DNA from: Proteobacteria bacterium DTSAM18
Lineage (GTDB): Bacteria > Myxococcota_A > UBA796 > GCA-2862545
DNA: 64,000 nucleotides
Assembly (NCBI GenBank): GCA_028767165.1
Contig: JARACJ010000005.1
Location: 124,001 to 188,000, forward strand
Direction of reading: 5' to 3'
The position numbers and the translations under genes are program-made. Under the pieces are notes generated by a model. The model made no database searches and was not told the origin of the DNA. It was given only the letters and a program-made list of their open reading frames with translations. Shown here piece by piece: positions 39,441-48,934 of the stretch. Numbering within the stretch: position 1 is the first letter of the stretch; every line of letters begins with the position of its first letter.

Positions 39441-40310
39441 TCAGCAGGTGGGCTCGTCCAGCACCTGACGCACCACCAGCGTCTTCCACAGCACGAGGGC
39501 GCCGTCGTCGGCCTTGCGCCACGAGAACAGCGGGTCGCCGAGGTCCGGGTTGCCGAGGTCGTCCATCTGGTTGGTGGTGTCGGCCTGGCCCCGCGCCACA
39601 TAGTCCGGGTGGCTGTCGTACACGTCCTCGACCAGCGCCTCGTCGAAGCCGAGCTGGGAGACGACGAAGTTGTCGCCGTTCACTATGACCTGCAGGTGGA
39701 TGTGGACGGCCCGGCCCGGGTACCAGCCGGGCATGCAGGTGTCGAACGCCACCACGCCGTCTTCGTCGGTGGTGCCCCAGCCCCGGAACCAGGCCGACAC
39801 CACGGCCGCCTCGTCGCCGCCGTGGCACATCCGGGCCACGTTGGCGCCCGAGTAGACGCCGTGGGCGTCGCAGTGCCAGACGTCCACGACCGCGCCGACC
39901 AGGGGCTTGCAGCCCGTGTCGAGCACGCGGAACGCCATGCGCGTGGGCAGCCCCTCCCGCGCCTCGGAGATGTCCTGCCGCTCGGCCGCGCTCTGGTGGC
40001 ACGGACCCAGGATCATCTGGCAGGTCTGCGCGCACTCGTCGGCGTCGTCCCAGTCGATGTCGTAGTCCGCCGCCAGCGCGGCGGTACCGCCGGTGAGCCA
40101 CGGAACGGCGTCGGTGTCTGTCGGTTCCGTGGGCGCGGCCGTCTCCCCGGTGGGCTCCGCAGGTGAGGTGTCGCCGGTGGGGCCCGGCTGGGTGACGCCG
40201 TCGTGGTCCCCCTCCGGGCAGCTTCCGCAGCCAGGCAGGGTGAGGACGGCGGCGCCCGCGAGCAGACCGGTGAGGAGCTCACGGCGCTTGGGATCGTGGA
40301 TGGGCGGCAT
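39441..40310 (-). CDS. Exported intradiol ring-cleavage dioxygenase-like lipoprotein
   Basis: 289 aa. The N-terminus PKRRELLTGLLAGAAVLTLPGC combines a twin-Arg-like motif with a lipobox, so it may be Tat-exported and lipidated. A Thr/Pro/Gly-rich linker follows. The catalytic domain resembles the beta subunit of protocatechuate 3,4-dioxygenase: VGAVVDVWHCDAHGVYSG (first iron Tyr region), RGWGTTDEDGVVAFDTCMPGWYPGRAVHIHLQV with the second Tyr and the H-x-H iron ligands. The family opens catechols between the hydroxyls, using non-haem Fe(III). Outer-surface members have been linked to aromatic polymer breakdown; here that is inference. Start chosen at 40310 with GGAG upstream. Confidence 0.82.
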   Translation of the reverse strand: MPPIHDPKRRELLTGLLAGAAVLTLPGCGSCPEGDHDGVTQPGPTGDTSPAEPTGETAAPTEPTDTDAVPWLTGGTAALAADYDIDWDDADECAQTCQMILGPCHQSAAERQDISEAREGLPTRMAFRVLDTGCKPLVGAVVDVWHCDAHGVYSGANVARMCHGGDEAAVVSAWFRGWGTTDEDGVVAFDTCMPGWYPGRAVHIHLQVIVNGDNFVVSQLGFDEALVEDVYDSHPDYVARGQADTTNQMDDLGNPDLGDPLFSWRKADDGALVLWKTLVVRQVLDEPTC

Positions 40311-40381
40311 GGGGGATCTCCGGAAGCGATACGCCCCCAGCCTACCCTGGTTCCTCTCGCCCACCGAACCCAGGGTCCACG

Positions 40382-41914
40382 TCAGAGCGGGACCCCCGTG
40401 TCCTCGGCCGCTGCATCGAGGTGTTCGTAGCGGCTGTCGAGGAGCCGCCGAAGGCGCTCGTAGGCCACCTGATCATCCTCGGACAGGGACGGCATGTCGT
40501 CCCCGAGCAGGTCGTCGTCCTCCAGGAGCGAGTCGCTGCTCACCCGGTACAGGCGCTCGGTGCCGTCGGTGAGCCGCACCAGCTTGTGGTCCGCCGACAC
40601 GAGGGTGCGCTCCCAGGTGCTCCACGGCCCCGGGCCATGGGGCATGAACCACTCCGAGAAGGCCAGCTGGCGGCCGTGCACGCCGTCGGGGTCGGAGAGC
40701 AGCCCGGTGAAGTCCACGCTGTCCCGTCGGCGCTCCGACCACGGCGCCTTCCGCAGGACCTCCGGCACGTCCACCCCCGCCCAGGTCCCCACGGTGGCGA
40801 ACACGTCGGTCAGGTGCACCAGCGCGTCGGTGCGACCGGGTGCGTCCACGAGAGGGCCCGCGACGACCATGGGCACGCGCACGCCCGTCTCGAACACCGT
40901 TCCCTTGTGCCGGTTCTGGGGCCACTCGGGCAGCAGGACCTGATCGGGGGTCCCGTTGTCGGACACGAACAGGATCTGGGTGTTCGCCCGCTGCGCCTCC
41001 GGCATGGCATCCAGGAGCCGGCCGATCTCGGTGTCCAGCGCCTCGATCATGGCCTCGGCCTTCTCCAGCTTGGTGGAGGTGCCGTCCCCGTCGTACAGCT
41101 CGGTCGGCGGACGGTGCCACGGGGAGTGGGGCGCCGAGTAGTTGACCCACAGAAGCCAGGGCTCGGGCAGGGTCTGGGTGAAGAAGAGCGCGTCGTCGGT
41201 CTGGGAGGTGGTGAGGTATTCCTCGCTGAACCCCCAGAACTCCCCCTCGACGACGTACTCCCAGAACTCGTAGCTGCGGGATTGGCTGTTGTCCGTGACC
41301 GTCATGGTGGGGTTGCCGAGGATGCCCCGCCAGTGGTCGAAGCCGAACGAGAAGGGCGAGCGGGCCACGTCGTCCGCATCGTCCACTCCGTCCTCCCAGG
41401 TCACCAGGTGCCACTTGCCGACCACCGCCGTGGTGTAGGCGAAGGGGCTGTAGGCCATCAGGTCCACGAAGGACAGCTCCTCCTCCGACAGGTCCTCGTG
41501 ATCCGACCGCAGCTGCAGCCAGCGTCCCACCTCGTGCTGCTGCGGGTGCAGACCCGTGAGCATCGAGGCGCGGCTCGGAGAGCAGGTGGGCTGGCTGTAG
41601 GCCCGGTCGAACACCACCCCCTGCGCGGCCAGGGCGTCCAGGTTGGGCGTGGAAGGTGGCTCCACCGACGAGGGGTAGAACGACAGCTTCTCCTGCCCGA
41701 GGTCGTCCACGAGGATGATCAGGATGTTGGGGGCGTCCGCCCCTGGCGGGGGACGCACCGGCTCGTCCGTGTCGTCCACCACGGGGTCGGGCACCTCGGC
41801 CTGTTCGACCGTCAGGGCGACCGCCGGCGGTGGCGCGGTATCTGCAGGGACCGCCCCCTCGGGAGCGTCCGGTGTGTGGCATCCATACAGGACCAGGAGA
41901 AAGACGGGGCGCAT
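40382..41914 (-). CDS. Sulfatase lipoprotein
   Basis: 510 aa. Short signal MRPVFLLVLYGC with lipobox, then a Pro/Asp-rich linker. Sulfatase domain from about residue 62: NILIILVDDLGQEKLSFYP, TCSPSRASMLTG (C-x-P-x-R formylglycine site), VVGKWHLVTWEDG, FVSDNGTPDQVLLPEWP, KGTVFETGVRVPMVV. Predicted to hydrolyse sulfate esters while anchored to the membrane. It uses C-S-P-S-R while the other sulfatase uses C-T-A-G-R, so both need formylglycine formation. Transcribed toward the dioxygenase-like gene on the same strand (71 bases apart), possibly one operon. The ATG has no clear Shine-Dalgarno sequence. Confidence 0.9.
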   Translation of the reverse strand: MRPVFLLVLYGCHTPDAPEGAVPADTAPPPAVALTVEQAEVPDPVVDDTDEPVRPPPGADAPNILIILVDDLGQEKLSFYPSSVEPPSTPNLDALAAQGVVFDRAYSQPTCSPSRASMLTGLHPQQHEVGRWLQLRSDHEDLSEEELSFVDLMAYSPFAYTTAVVGKWHLVTWEDGVDDADDVARSPFSFGFDHWRGILGNPTMTVTDNSQSRSYEFWEYVVEGEFWGFSEEYLTTSQTDDALFFTQTLPEPWLLWVNYSAPHSPWHRPPTELYDGDGTSTKLEKAEAMIEALDTEIGRLLDAMPEAQRANTQILFVSDNGTPDQVLLPEWPQNRHKGTVFETGVRVPMVVAGPLVDAPGRTDALVHLTDVFATVGTWAGVDVPEVLRKAPWSERRRDSVDFTGLLSDPDGVHGRQLAFSEWFMPHGPGPWSTWERTLVSADHKLVRLTDGTERLYRVSSDSLLEDDDLLGDDMPSLSEDDQVAYERLRRLLDSRYEHLDAAAEDTGVPL

Positions 41915-42075
41915 GAGGTACCGAAGGAGGAGGTCGACATGGTCGGATGACCTCTCCTACGTGACCTCCAGACGGATCAATCGCCACTCGTTTTTCCGAC
42001 ACATTTTCAGCTTCGAGGATCTTCCTTCCCGATCCGCCACCTGTTGCACACCTGGAACCGCGAGAAGTTGCCAGG

Positions 42076-42990
42076 CTACATCAGGACGCCGTTCTCCGCC
42101 TGCACCTTCGCAGGCACATCACCCCCGATGTGCTCCATCAGGTTCCGCTCGATGTTGTTGCAGATGCTCATGAGCGGCAGGTCGGCCGGGTCCATCCCGA
42201 AGGGGTCCTCGATCTCGCTGCCGAGGTCGTCCAGGCCGAAGAAGGCGTAGCTGACGATGGCCGTGACCACCGGTGTGAGCGCGCCCACGTCGGCCACGAT
42301 GCCCAGGGGCAGCGTGAAGCAGTACACGGCGGTGAGCCGGTGGATGAGGATGGTGTAGGTGAACGGAATGGGGGTGGCCTTGATGCGCTCGCAGCCGCCC
42401 TGGTGGTCCGTCAGCCGATCGAGGGTCTCCTCGAGCTCCACCAGGTGGATCTGGTGGAGCCGACCCGCCCGGTACAGCCACGCGAGCTGGTGGGTCACGA
42501 AGGCCAGCACCCGCTGGGGCGGGTTGGTGCTGCCCGGCAGCGTGGCGAGGAGCTCACCCGGCAGCAGGTGCTCCAGGCCGGCTCCGACGGGCTCGCCCCG
42601 AAGGTGCTGCCGCAGCACGTGGACGTAGCCCGCCACCCCACGGACCATCTTCGCGACATCCTCCTCCGCATCGTCCACGTACAGCGTGGCCTGCCGGGCG
42701 AAGCTGCGGGAGTCGTTGACCACCCGGCCCCACAGCTTGCGCCCCTCCCAGAAGCGGTCGTAGGAGGTGTTGTTCCGGAAACCCAGGAAGATCGACAGCG
42801 CGAGCCCGATCAGCGAGAACGGCAGCGGCGTGAGATCGAGCGTGATCCACTTGGAGTCGAGCTCCGCCCACGTGATGAACACGGCCACCACGACCACGGT
42901 GAGGATCCGCGGCAAGGCGTGCTTGAGGGCCGAGCTCGGGTGCAGGCTGAAGAGGATCTGAAGCCACTTCTGATTGTCGGGTACCAGCAT
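42076..42990 (-). CDS. Bestrophin-family anion channel-like membrane protein
   Basis: 304 aa. Matches the bestrophin/UPF0187 pattern: N-terminal amphipathic segment, transmembrane helices at about 30-50 (LPRILTVVVVAVFITWAE) and 58-75 (PFSLIGLALSIFLGFRNN), then the hallmark NNTSYDRFWEGRKLWGRVVND, a cytoplasmic helical part, and two more helices (YTILIHRLTAVYCFTLPLG, LTPVVTAIVSYAFFGLDDLG) leading into GSEIEDPFGMDPADLPL. Family members form pentameric chloride or cation channels in the inner membrane. ATG at 42990 follows AGGAG. Divergent from the FAD oxidoreductase gene. Confidence 0.9.
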   Translation of the reverse strand: MLVPDNQKWLQILFSLHPSSALKHALPRILTVVVVAVFITWAELDSKWITLDLTPLPFSLIGLALSIFLGFRNNTSYDRFWEGRKLWGRVVNDSRSFARQATLYVDDAEEDVAKMVRGVAGYVHVLRQHLRGEPVGAGLEHLLPGELLATLPGSTNPPQRVLAFVTHQLAWLYRAGRLHQIHLVELEETLDRLTDHQGGCERIKATPIPFTYTILIHRLTAVYCFTLPLGIVADVGALTPVVTAIVSYAFFGLDDLGSEIEDPFGMDPADLPLMSICNNIERNLMEHIGGDVPAKVQAENGVLM

Positions 42991-43151
42991 CGATTGCTCC
43001 TGTGGCGGCACACTAACAGGAACAGGCGGAGATCAGGTGACGGGCTGTCCGCCCCATCACCACCCACACCCCCTTTTGCCAATTCCCCCCTCAACCCTCG
43101 CCGATCCACCGCGAAACACTCCCAGCAACCCGCCTTGCCTGGAGTACCGCC

Positions 43152-44555
43152 ATGTCCCTGCCATCCGACGCCGTCGACGCCCTCCGTGCCACCTTCCGAG
43201 GAGACGTCATCCTCCCCGGCGACCCCGGCTACGACGACGCCAGGGCCATGTGGAACGGCTTCTTCGACCGCAAGCCCGCCATCATCTGCCAGTGCGTGGG
43301 CAACCACGATGTCATCCAGGCGGTGAACTTCGCCCGCGAGCACCAGCTCCTCACCAGCATCTTCGGCGGCGGGCACAACTCGGCGGGCAACGCGGTGTGT
43401 GACGACGGCCTGGTGATCGACCTGTCCCGCATGCGCCGCTGTTGGGTGGATCCAGAAGGCCAGACCGCCAGGGTCGACGGCGGCGCCCTGCTCGCCGACG
43501 TCGACCACGAGACCCAGCTGTTCGGCCTCGCGGTACCCGCGGGCATCGTCAGCCACACCGGCGTCGGCGGCCTCACCCTCGGCGGCGGCTTCGGCTGGCT
43601 GTCCCGCAAGTTCGGGTTCACCATCGACAACCTCATCGGCGCCGAGGTGGTCACCGCCGAAGGCAAGCTCGTGCGGGCCAACAGCGAGGAGAACCCCGAC
43701 CTGTTCTGGGCCCTCAAGGGCGGCGGCGGCAACTTCGGCGTGGTCACCTCCTTCGAGTACAAGCTGCACCACATCGGCACCGAGGTGTTCGCCGGCCTCA
43801 TCGTGAAGAAGTTCGAGGACGCCAAGGAGTACCTCACCTTCCACGCCGACTACGTGCGTGGCATGCCCGACGAGATGACCGTCTGGATGGTCACCCGTCA
43901 CGCACCCCCGCTGCCGTTCCTGCCCGAGGACTGGCACGGCAAGCTCGTGGTCATCGTCCCCTTCTGCTACTGCGGCGGCGACATCGCCGAGGGGGAGCGC
44001 CTCGTCCAGCCCATCCTCGACACGTGCGACAACGTCGGTGTCTTCAAGGGGATGATGCCCTACGTCGCGTGGCAGCAGACCTTCGATCCCCTCGTGAGCC
44101 ACGGCGCCCGCAACTACTGGAAGTCCCACCACGTGACCGAGTTCGCCGACGGCTTCATCGACGTCATCATCGAGTACGCGCAGAAGATGCCGTCACCCGA
44201 GTGCGAGATCTTCGTGGCCCACATGGAGGGCGCCCCGAGCCGGATTCCTGACTCGGCCACGGCGTTCGGCAACCGCAGCACACCCTTCCTGGTGAACCTG
44301 CACGACCGCTGGCAGGATCCCGCCGACGATGCCAAGGCCCTCAAGTGGGTGGAGGACCTGCACGCCGCCATGGCCCCCTACGCCGACGGCGTCTACGTCA
44401 ACTTCATCACCACCGAGGGCGCCGACCGGGTCAAGGAGGCCTACAACGAGGAGGGCTGGAAGCGCCTGGTGGCCGCCAAGGATGCGTGGGACCCGACGAA
44501 CATGTTCCGCATGAACCAGAACATCCAGCCGAGCTCGGCCCCGCCCACGAAGTAG
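43152..44555 (+). CDS. FAD-linked oxidoreductase, BBE type
   Basis: 467 aa. FAD_binding_4 domain (about 40-180) with FGGGHNSAGNAVCDDG, whose His sits where this family attaches FAD covalently, and VSHTGVGGLTLGGGFGWLSRKFG. The second covalent Cys found in bicovalent berberine-bridge enzymes is absent from the GVGGLTLGGG loop, so single His linkage is likely. The C-terminus YNEEGWKRLVAAKDAWDPTNMFRMNQNI is the BBE domain. Known relatives oxidise alkaloids, sugars or nicotine derivatives; substrate unknown. No signal peptide. ATG at 43152. A dihaem cytochrome c gene follows after 102 bases on the same strand and is a possible electron acceptor. Confidence 0.9.
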   Translation: MSLPSDAVDALRATFRGDVILPGDPGYDDARAMWNGFFDRKPAIICQCVGNHDVIQAVNFAREHQLLTSIFGGGHNSAGNAVCDDGLVIDLSRMRRCWVDPEGQTARVDGGALLADVDHETQLFGLAVPAGIVSHTGVGGLTLGGGFGWLSRKFGFTIDNLIGAEVVTAEGKLVRANSEENPDLFWALKGGGGNFGVVTSFEYKLHHIGTEVFAGLIVKKFEDAKEYLTFHADYVRGMPDEMTVWMVTRHAPPLPFLPEDWHGKLVVIVPFCYCGGDIAEGERLVQPILDTCDNVGVFKGMMPYVAWQQTFDPLVSHGARNYWKSHHVTEFADGFIDVIIEYAQKMPSPECEIFVAHMEGAPSRIPDSATAFGNRSTPFLVNLHDRWQDPADDAKALKWVEDLHAAMAPYADGVYVNFITTEGADRVKEAYNEEGWKRLVAAKDAWDPTNMFRMNQNIQPSSAPPTK

Positions 44556-44657
44556 GCCGAACCCGAACGGGGTACGTCCATACCGAGCGTCACAACTGGA
44601 CATGCCGACCCGTCCATGCCTAGCATCGGCCCCATCCAACACGTCAGGGGAGAGAGC

Positions 44658-45707
44658 ATGGGCTGGGTCAAGACAATCGCCATCGGCGCCGGAGGCGTGG
44701 TCCTCCTCGCCGGCCTGTTCGTCGGCTGGAACATGTCCAAGGCCCACAAGATGCTCGCCGAGGACTACAGCTACGTGAAGGGCAAGGATCTGCCCCTGCC
44801 CCAACCGCTGCCGCCGGCCACGGCTGCAGCCGCCGCCCAGAACGCGGAGGCCGACGGCACCAAGGCCGAGGAGGCCCACGCGATGGAGGGCACCCTCGCT
44901 GGCATGCACGACGAGGTCGAGGAGCTCCCGATGGAGCCCCCGGCAGACCCCTACGCGGAGGCCCTGGAGCGCGGCAGGTACCTGTACACGGTGCGCCTGG
45001 GCTGCATCGAGTGCCACGGCCCCGACGGCAGCGGTCGCCTGGTGGCCGATGCCCTGCCGGTCATCCGGATGGCCGGCAGCAACATCACCACCGGCGAGGG
45101 CGGGCTGCCCGAAGACCACCCCGTCTCCGACTTCGACCTCATCATCCGCCACGGCATCAACCACAAGGGCAAGGCGTCCATCATGCCGGCCGTCGACTTC
45201 CAGAAGCTGTCCGACCAGGAGCTCGTCGACGTCGTGACCTACGTCAAGTCCCTGCCGCCGGTCGACAAGGTGAGCGACACCCCCGCGATGTACGGCCCCG
45301 TGGGCAAGGTGCTCCTCGCCCAGGGCAAGCTGTTCCAGGCCGCCGATGTCATCGACCACGACTACGTGCACCCGGCGGCCCCGCCTCCGGCCTCCGACAC
45401 CCTGGCCTACGGCGAGCACCTCGCCCAGACCTGCGTCGGGTGCCACGGCCTCCACTTCAGCGGCGGTCCCATCAACGGCGGCGACCCGAGCTGGCCGGAG
45501 GCCGCCAACCTCACGCCCGACGCCACGGGCACCGAGGGCATGACCTTCGAACAGTTCCAGGCCGCCCTGCAGAAGGGCATCCGCCGCGACGGCACCCAGA
45601 TGGCCCCCGTGATGCCCGTGGCCACCTTCTCGAAGATCCCCGAGCCGGAGGTGCGGGCCATCTACACCTACCTGATGTCCCTCGATCCCCGTCCCAAGGG
45701 CGAGTAG
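44658..45707 (+). CDS. Membrane-anchored dihaem cytochrome c
   Basis: 349 aa. One N-terminal transmembrane helix (MGWVKTIAIGAGGVVLLAGLFVGWNM) anchors it with the rest in the periplasm. After an Ala/Pro/Glu-rich linker come two cytochrome c domains: CIECH near residue 121 and CVGCH near 265, each followed by a likely distal Met (IMPAVDFQ; APVMPVATF). The arrangement resembles cytochrome subunits that take electrons from alcohol, aldehyde or gluconate dehydrogenases. ATG at 44658 follows GGGGAGAG. The neighbouring FAD oxidoreductase lacks a signal peptide, so direct pairing is uncertain. Confidence 0.9.
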   Translation: MGWVKTIAIGAGGVVLLAGLFVGWNMSKAHKMLAEDYSYVKGKDLPLPQPLPPATAAAAAQNAEADGTKAEEAHAMEGTLAGMHDEVEELPMEPPADPYAEALERGRYLYTVRLGCIECHGPDGSGRLVADALPVIRMAGSNITTGEGGLPEDHPVSDFDLIIRHGINHKGKASIMPAVDFQKLSDQELVDVVTYVKSLPPVDKVSDTPAMYGPVGKVLLAQGKLFQAADVIDHDYVHPAAPPPASDTLAYGEHLAQTCVGCHGLHFSGGPINGGDPSWPEAANLTPDATGTEGMTFEQFQAALQKGIRRDGTQMAPVMPVATFSKIPEPEVRAIYTYLMSLDPRPKGE

Positions 45708-45950
45708 TCGCCGCCCCCTCCGGAGGTGCACCGACGAGCCCGTGGCCTTCGCGTCCGGCACCTTCAACCTGTACGTGCACAAGCGCATGGCGGAGGGCCG
45801 ATCGTAGGCTTCCCCACCGCCCGGCGGAGGCGTGGCACGGTCCGCCCCATCCGGCCACCGGACCCGCCCGTACGTCGCCGTCCCCATTCAGCAACGCCCC
45901 CTGGGCAGGTACCTCCATTGCATCCCCTCCACGACGCAACGGGTGCCGCC

Positions 45951-46562
45951 ATGAACAGATACCTCTTCGGAATCTTCGTGTTGTCCTCCTTGGGGTTCGG
46001 CCTCATCCTGATCCCCACGGATGCCTCGGAGTCCATGTCTGCATGCGGAGACGCCGACGCCGCCACCAGCCAGCTCGTCTGCAACGATCCGGAGCTGCGC
46101 GAGCTCGACGCGACCCTGTACCAGACCTACATCCAGGCCCGGAAGGGCACCATGCGAGGACTGCACCGCCGCCTGCACGGTGAGCAGCGTGCCTTCCTCG
46201 ACGGCCTGTCCGCCTGTGGCGGTTCCGAGGCCCGCGCCTGCCTCAAGGATGCCTACCTCACCCGCATCTTCGACCTGCAGACCACCTACCTGGTCGGCGA
46301 CCAGCGCGACCCGGTCCGGTACATCTGTGGCGAGGCGGACGATCAGTCCGTGACCACCGTGCTGCACGCCACCGAGCCCCCGACCATGGTGATCGAGCAC
46401 GACGGCAGGACCGAGGTGCTCCAGCTCGAGGACTCCGATCGCGGCTCCCGCTACGAAGGCGGCTACGCGACCTTCTGGACCATGGGCAACCAGGCCACCT
46501 TCGCCGTGAAGGGAAAGAGCAGCCAGTCCTGCACCACGAAGGTCGGGGCCGGCACCCGTTGA
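45951..46562 (+). CDS. Periplasmic lysozyme-inhibitor protein, LprI-like plus MliC domains
   Basis: 203 aa. Signal peptide-like start MNRYLFGIFVLSSLGFGLIL. The first part (about 30-115) has the LprI pattern of paired cysteines and helices: LVCNDPELRELDATLYQTY, LSACGGSEARACLKDAYLTRI. The second part (about 125-200) fits MliC/PliC: YICGEADDQSVTTVL, MVIEHDGRTEVLQL, GSRYEGGYATFWTMGNQATFAV and a closing Cys in SSQSCTTK. MliC proteins block C-type lysozyme by inserting a loop in its active site, and LprI proteins are also lysozyme inhibitors. Start at 45951 chosen for the signal peptide; the ribosome site is weak. In the 243 bases upstream I see no other gene. Confidence 0.75.
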   Translation: MNRYLFGIFVLSSLGFGLILIPTDASESMSACGDADAATSQLVCNDPELRELDATLYQTYIQARKGTMRGLHRRLHGEQRAFLDGLSACGGSEARACLKDAYLTRIFDLQTTYLVGDQRDPVRYICGEADDQSVTTVLHATEPPTMVIEHDGRTEVLQLEDSDRGSRYEGGYATFWTMGNQATFAVKGKSSQSCTTKVGAGTR

Positions 46563-46670
46563 CCCGGATCGCGTTCGGATGGGCGCAAGCGCGCCGATTC
46601 CCTCCGGGGGACCCCGACCGGCAGACTGCAGGTCCCCGCTCCTCCGTCCCCCACGCCCAAGGATCGAGCC

Positions 46671-47709
46671 ATGGCCGACCGCGGATCCTCCCCCCTGGCT
46701 GCCGACGCCGCCTCCACCGACCACATCGAGGGCTGCCTGCTCGGCCTGGCGGTGGGAGACGCCCTGGGCACCACCCTCGAGTTCACGCGTCCCGAGGATC
46801 TGCCCCCATGGCCCACGCTGCTCGATGGCCCCCACACCGAGGTCGTCGGAGGCGGTCCCTTCCGGCTGGTCGCGGGCCAGGTCACCGACGACACCCAGAT
46901 GGCCACCGTCCTCGCCGCCTCCCTGCTCGAGCACGGCGGACTGCAGCCCCCGTCCGTGGCCGAGGGCTACGCCGCCTGGTGGCGCCATGCCTTCGATGTG
47001 GGCAACCAGACCGCCACGACGCTCGGACGCATCGCCCGTGGCGTGCCCGCCGAGGAGGCAGGCTGGAAGGTCTGGGAGCAGCTTCACCGCCGACCCGCCG
47101 GCAACGGCTCCCTGATGCGCTGCGCGCCCATCGGGGTGTTCTTCGCCCACGACCGCGATGCCCGCATGGCCGCCGCCCTCGCTGACTCCGCCATCACCCA
47201 TGCGGATCCCCGCTGCCAGCTCGCCTGTGCGGCGTTCTGTGGGGCCATCGCCCGGGCCCTGCAGCCCGACTCGACGCCCGGCGCCATGGTGCGTCAGGCC
47301 CGCACCGACCTGCACGACGCCGCGGCCCTTCTCCTCGACCAGCGCCCGGATCTGTCGGATCCCATCGGACAGGCCCACGTCGACCTACGCGACGACCTCG
47401 ACCTCGCCGCCGCGGACGAGCCCGATCTGTACAGCGAGTCGGTGCACATCCTCACCCACCAGGGCTTCGTGCGGGTGGCCTTCCGGCTCGCGTTCTGGCA
47501 CCTGCTGCACACCGCCAGCGTCCGGGACGCCCTGGTCGACGTGGTCAACCGGGGGGGCGACGCCGACACCAACGGCGCCATCGCCGGGGCGCTCCTCGGC
47601 GCGGCCCACGGTCGCTCCGCGCTTCCGGCGCAGTGGGTGGCCACCGTGCTGGCCTGCGAACCACCGGCGCCCTGGGACGGCATCTACCATCCCCGCCACC
47701 TGCTGGCCC

Positions 47710-47726
<17 letters not shown>
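46671..47726 (+). CDS. ADP-ribosylglycohydrolase (DraG/ARH family)
   Basis: 351 aa. Motifs of the dinuclear-metal ARH fold are clear: GCLLGLAVGDALGTTLEF near residue 20, TDDTQMATVLAASLL near 72, NGSLMRCAPIG, and NRGGDADTNGAIAGALLGAAHG near 303 with the paired Asp ligands. It removes ADP-ribose from proteins or small molecules in the cytoplasm. No ADP-ribosyltransferase lies nearby, so the substrate is unknown. ATG at 46671 after AAGGA. Its 3' end overlaps the convergent galE gene by 17 bases. Confidence 0.93.
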
Positions 47727-48699
<973 letters not shown>

Positions 48700-48859
48700 C
48701 TGCGCCCCCAGGAGTTGCGTCGACGATACCGCGACACGGTGCGGCAGGACCAGAGGGATCCCCCGCTCGCCTCGTATACCCCGCTCGACGGCCTCCTGTG
48801 GCCGGTTGGCGCCACTCGTGACCTGTGAACAATCCACCGGTCAGCTGACGGCTTGTTGC

Positions 48860-48871
48860 TGTGGATCCACA
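48860..48871. promoter_or_regulatory. 12-bp palindrome in the galE/repeat-protein divergent region
   Basis: TGTGGATCCACA is a perfect palindrome 64 bases before the repeat-protein start. It could bind a dimeric regulator; no second copy was seen. Confidence 0.2.
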
Positions 48872-48934
48872 AACGGCCCACACATGCTATGGTCATCCGG
48901 TACCGTAAACAGCTCGGTTCGTCCTGGAGATCCC

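Noticed and set aside
45742-45807. Small GTG-started frame of about 21 codons after the dihaem cytochrome
   Set aside because: Too short and without conserved features; upstream GGAGG is too far from the GTG.
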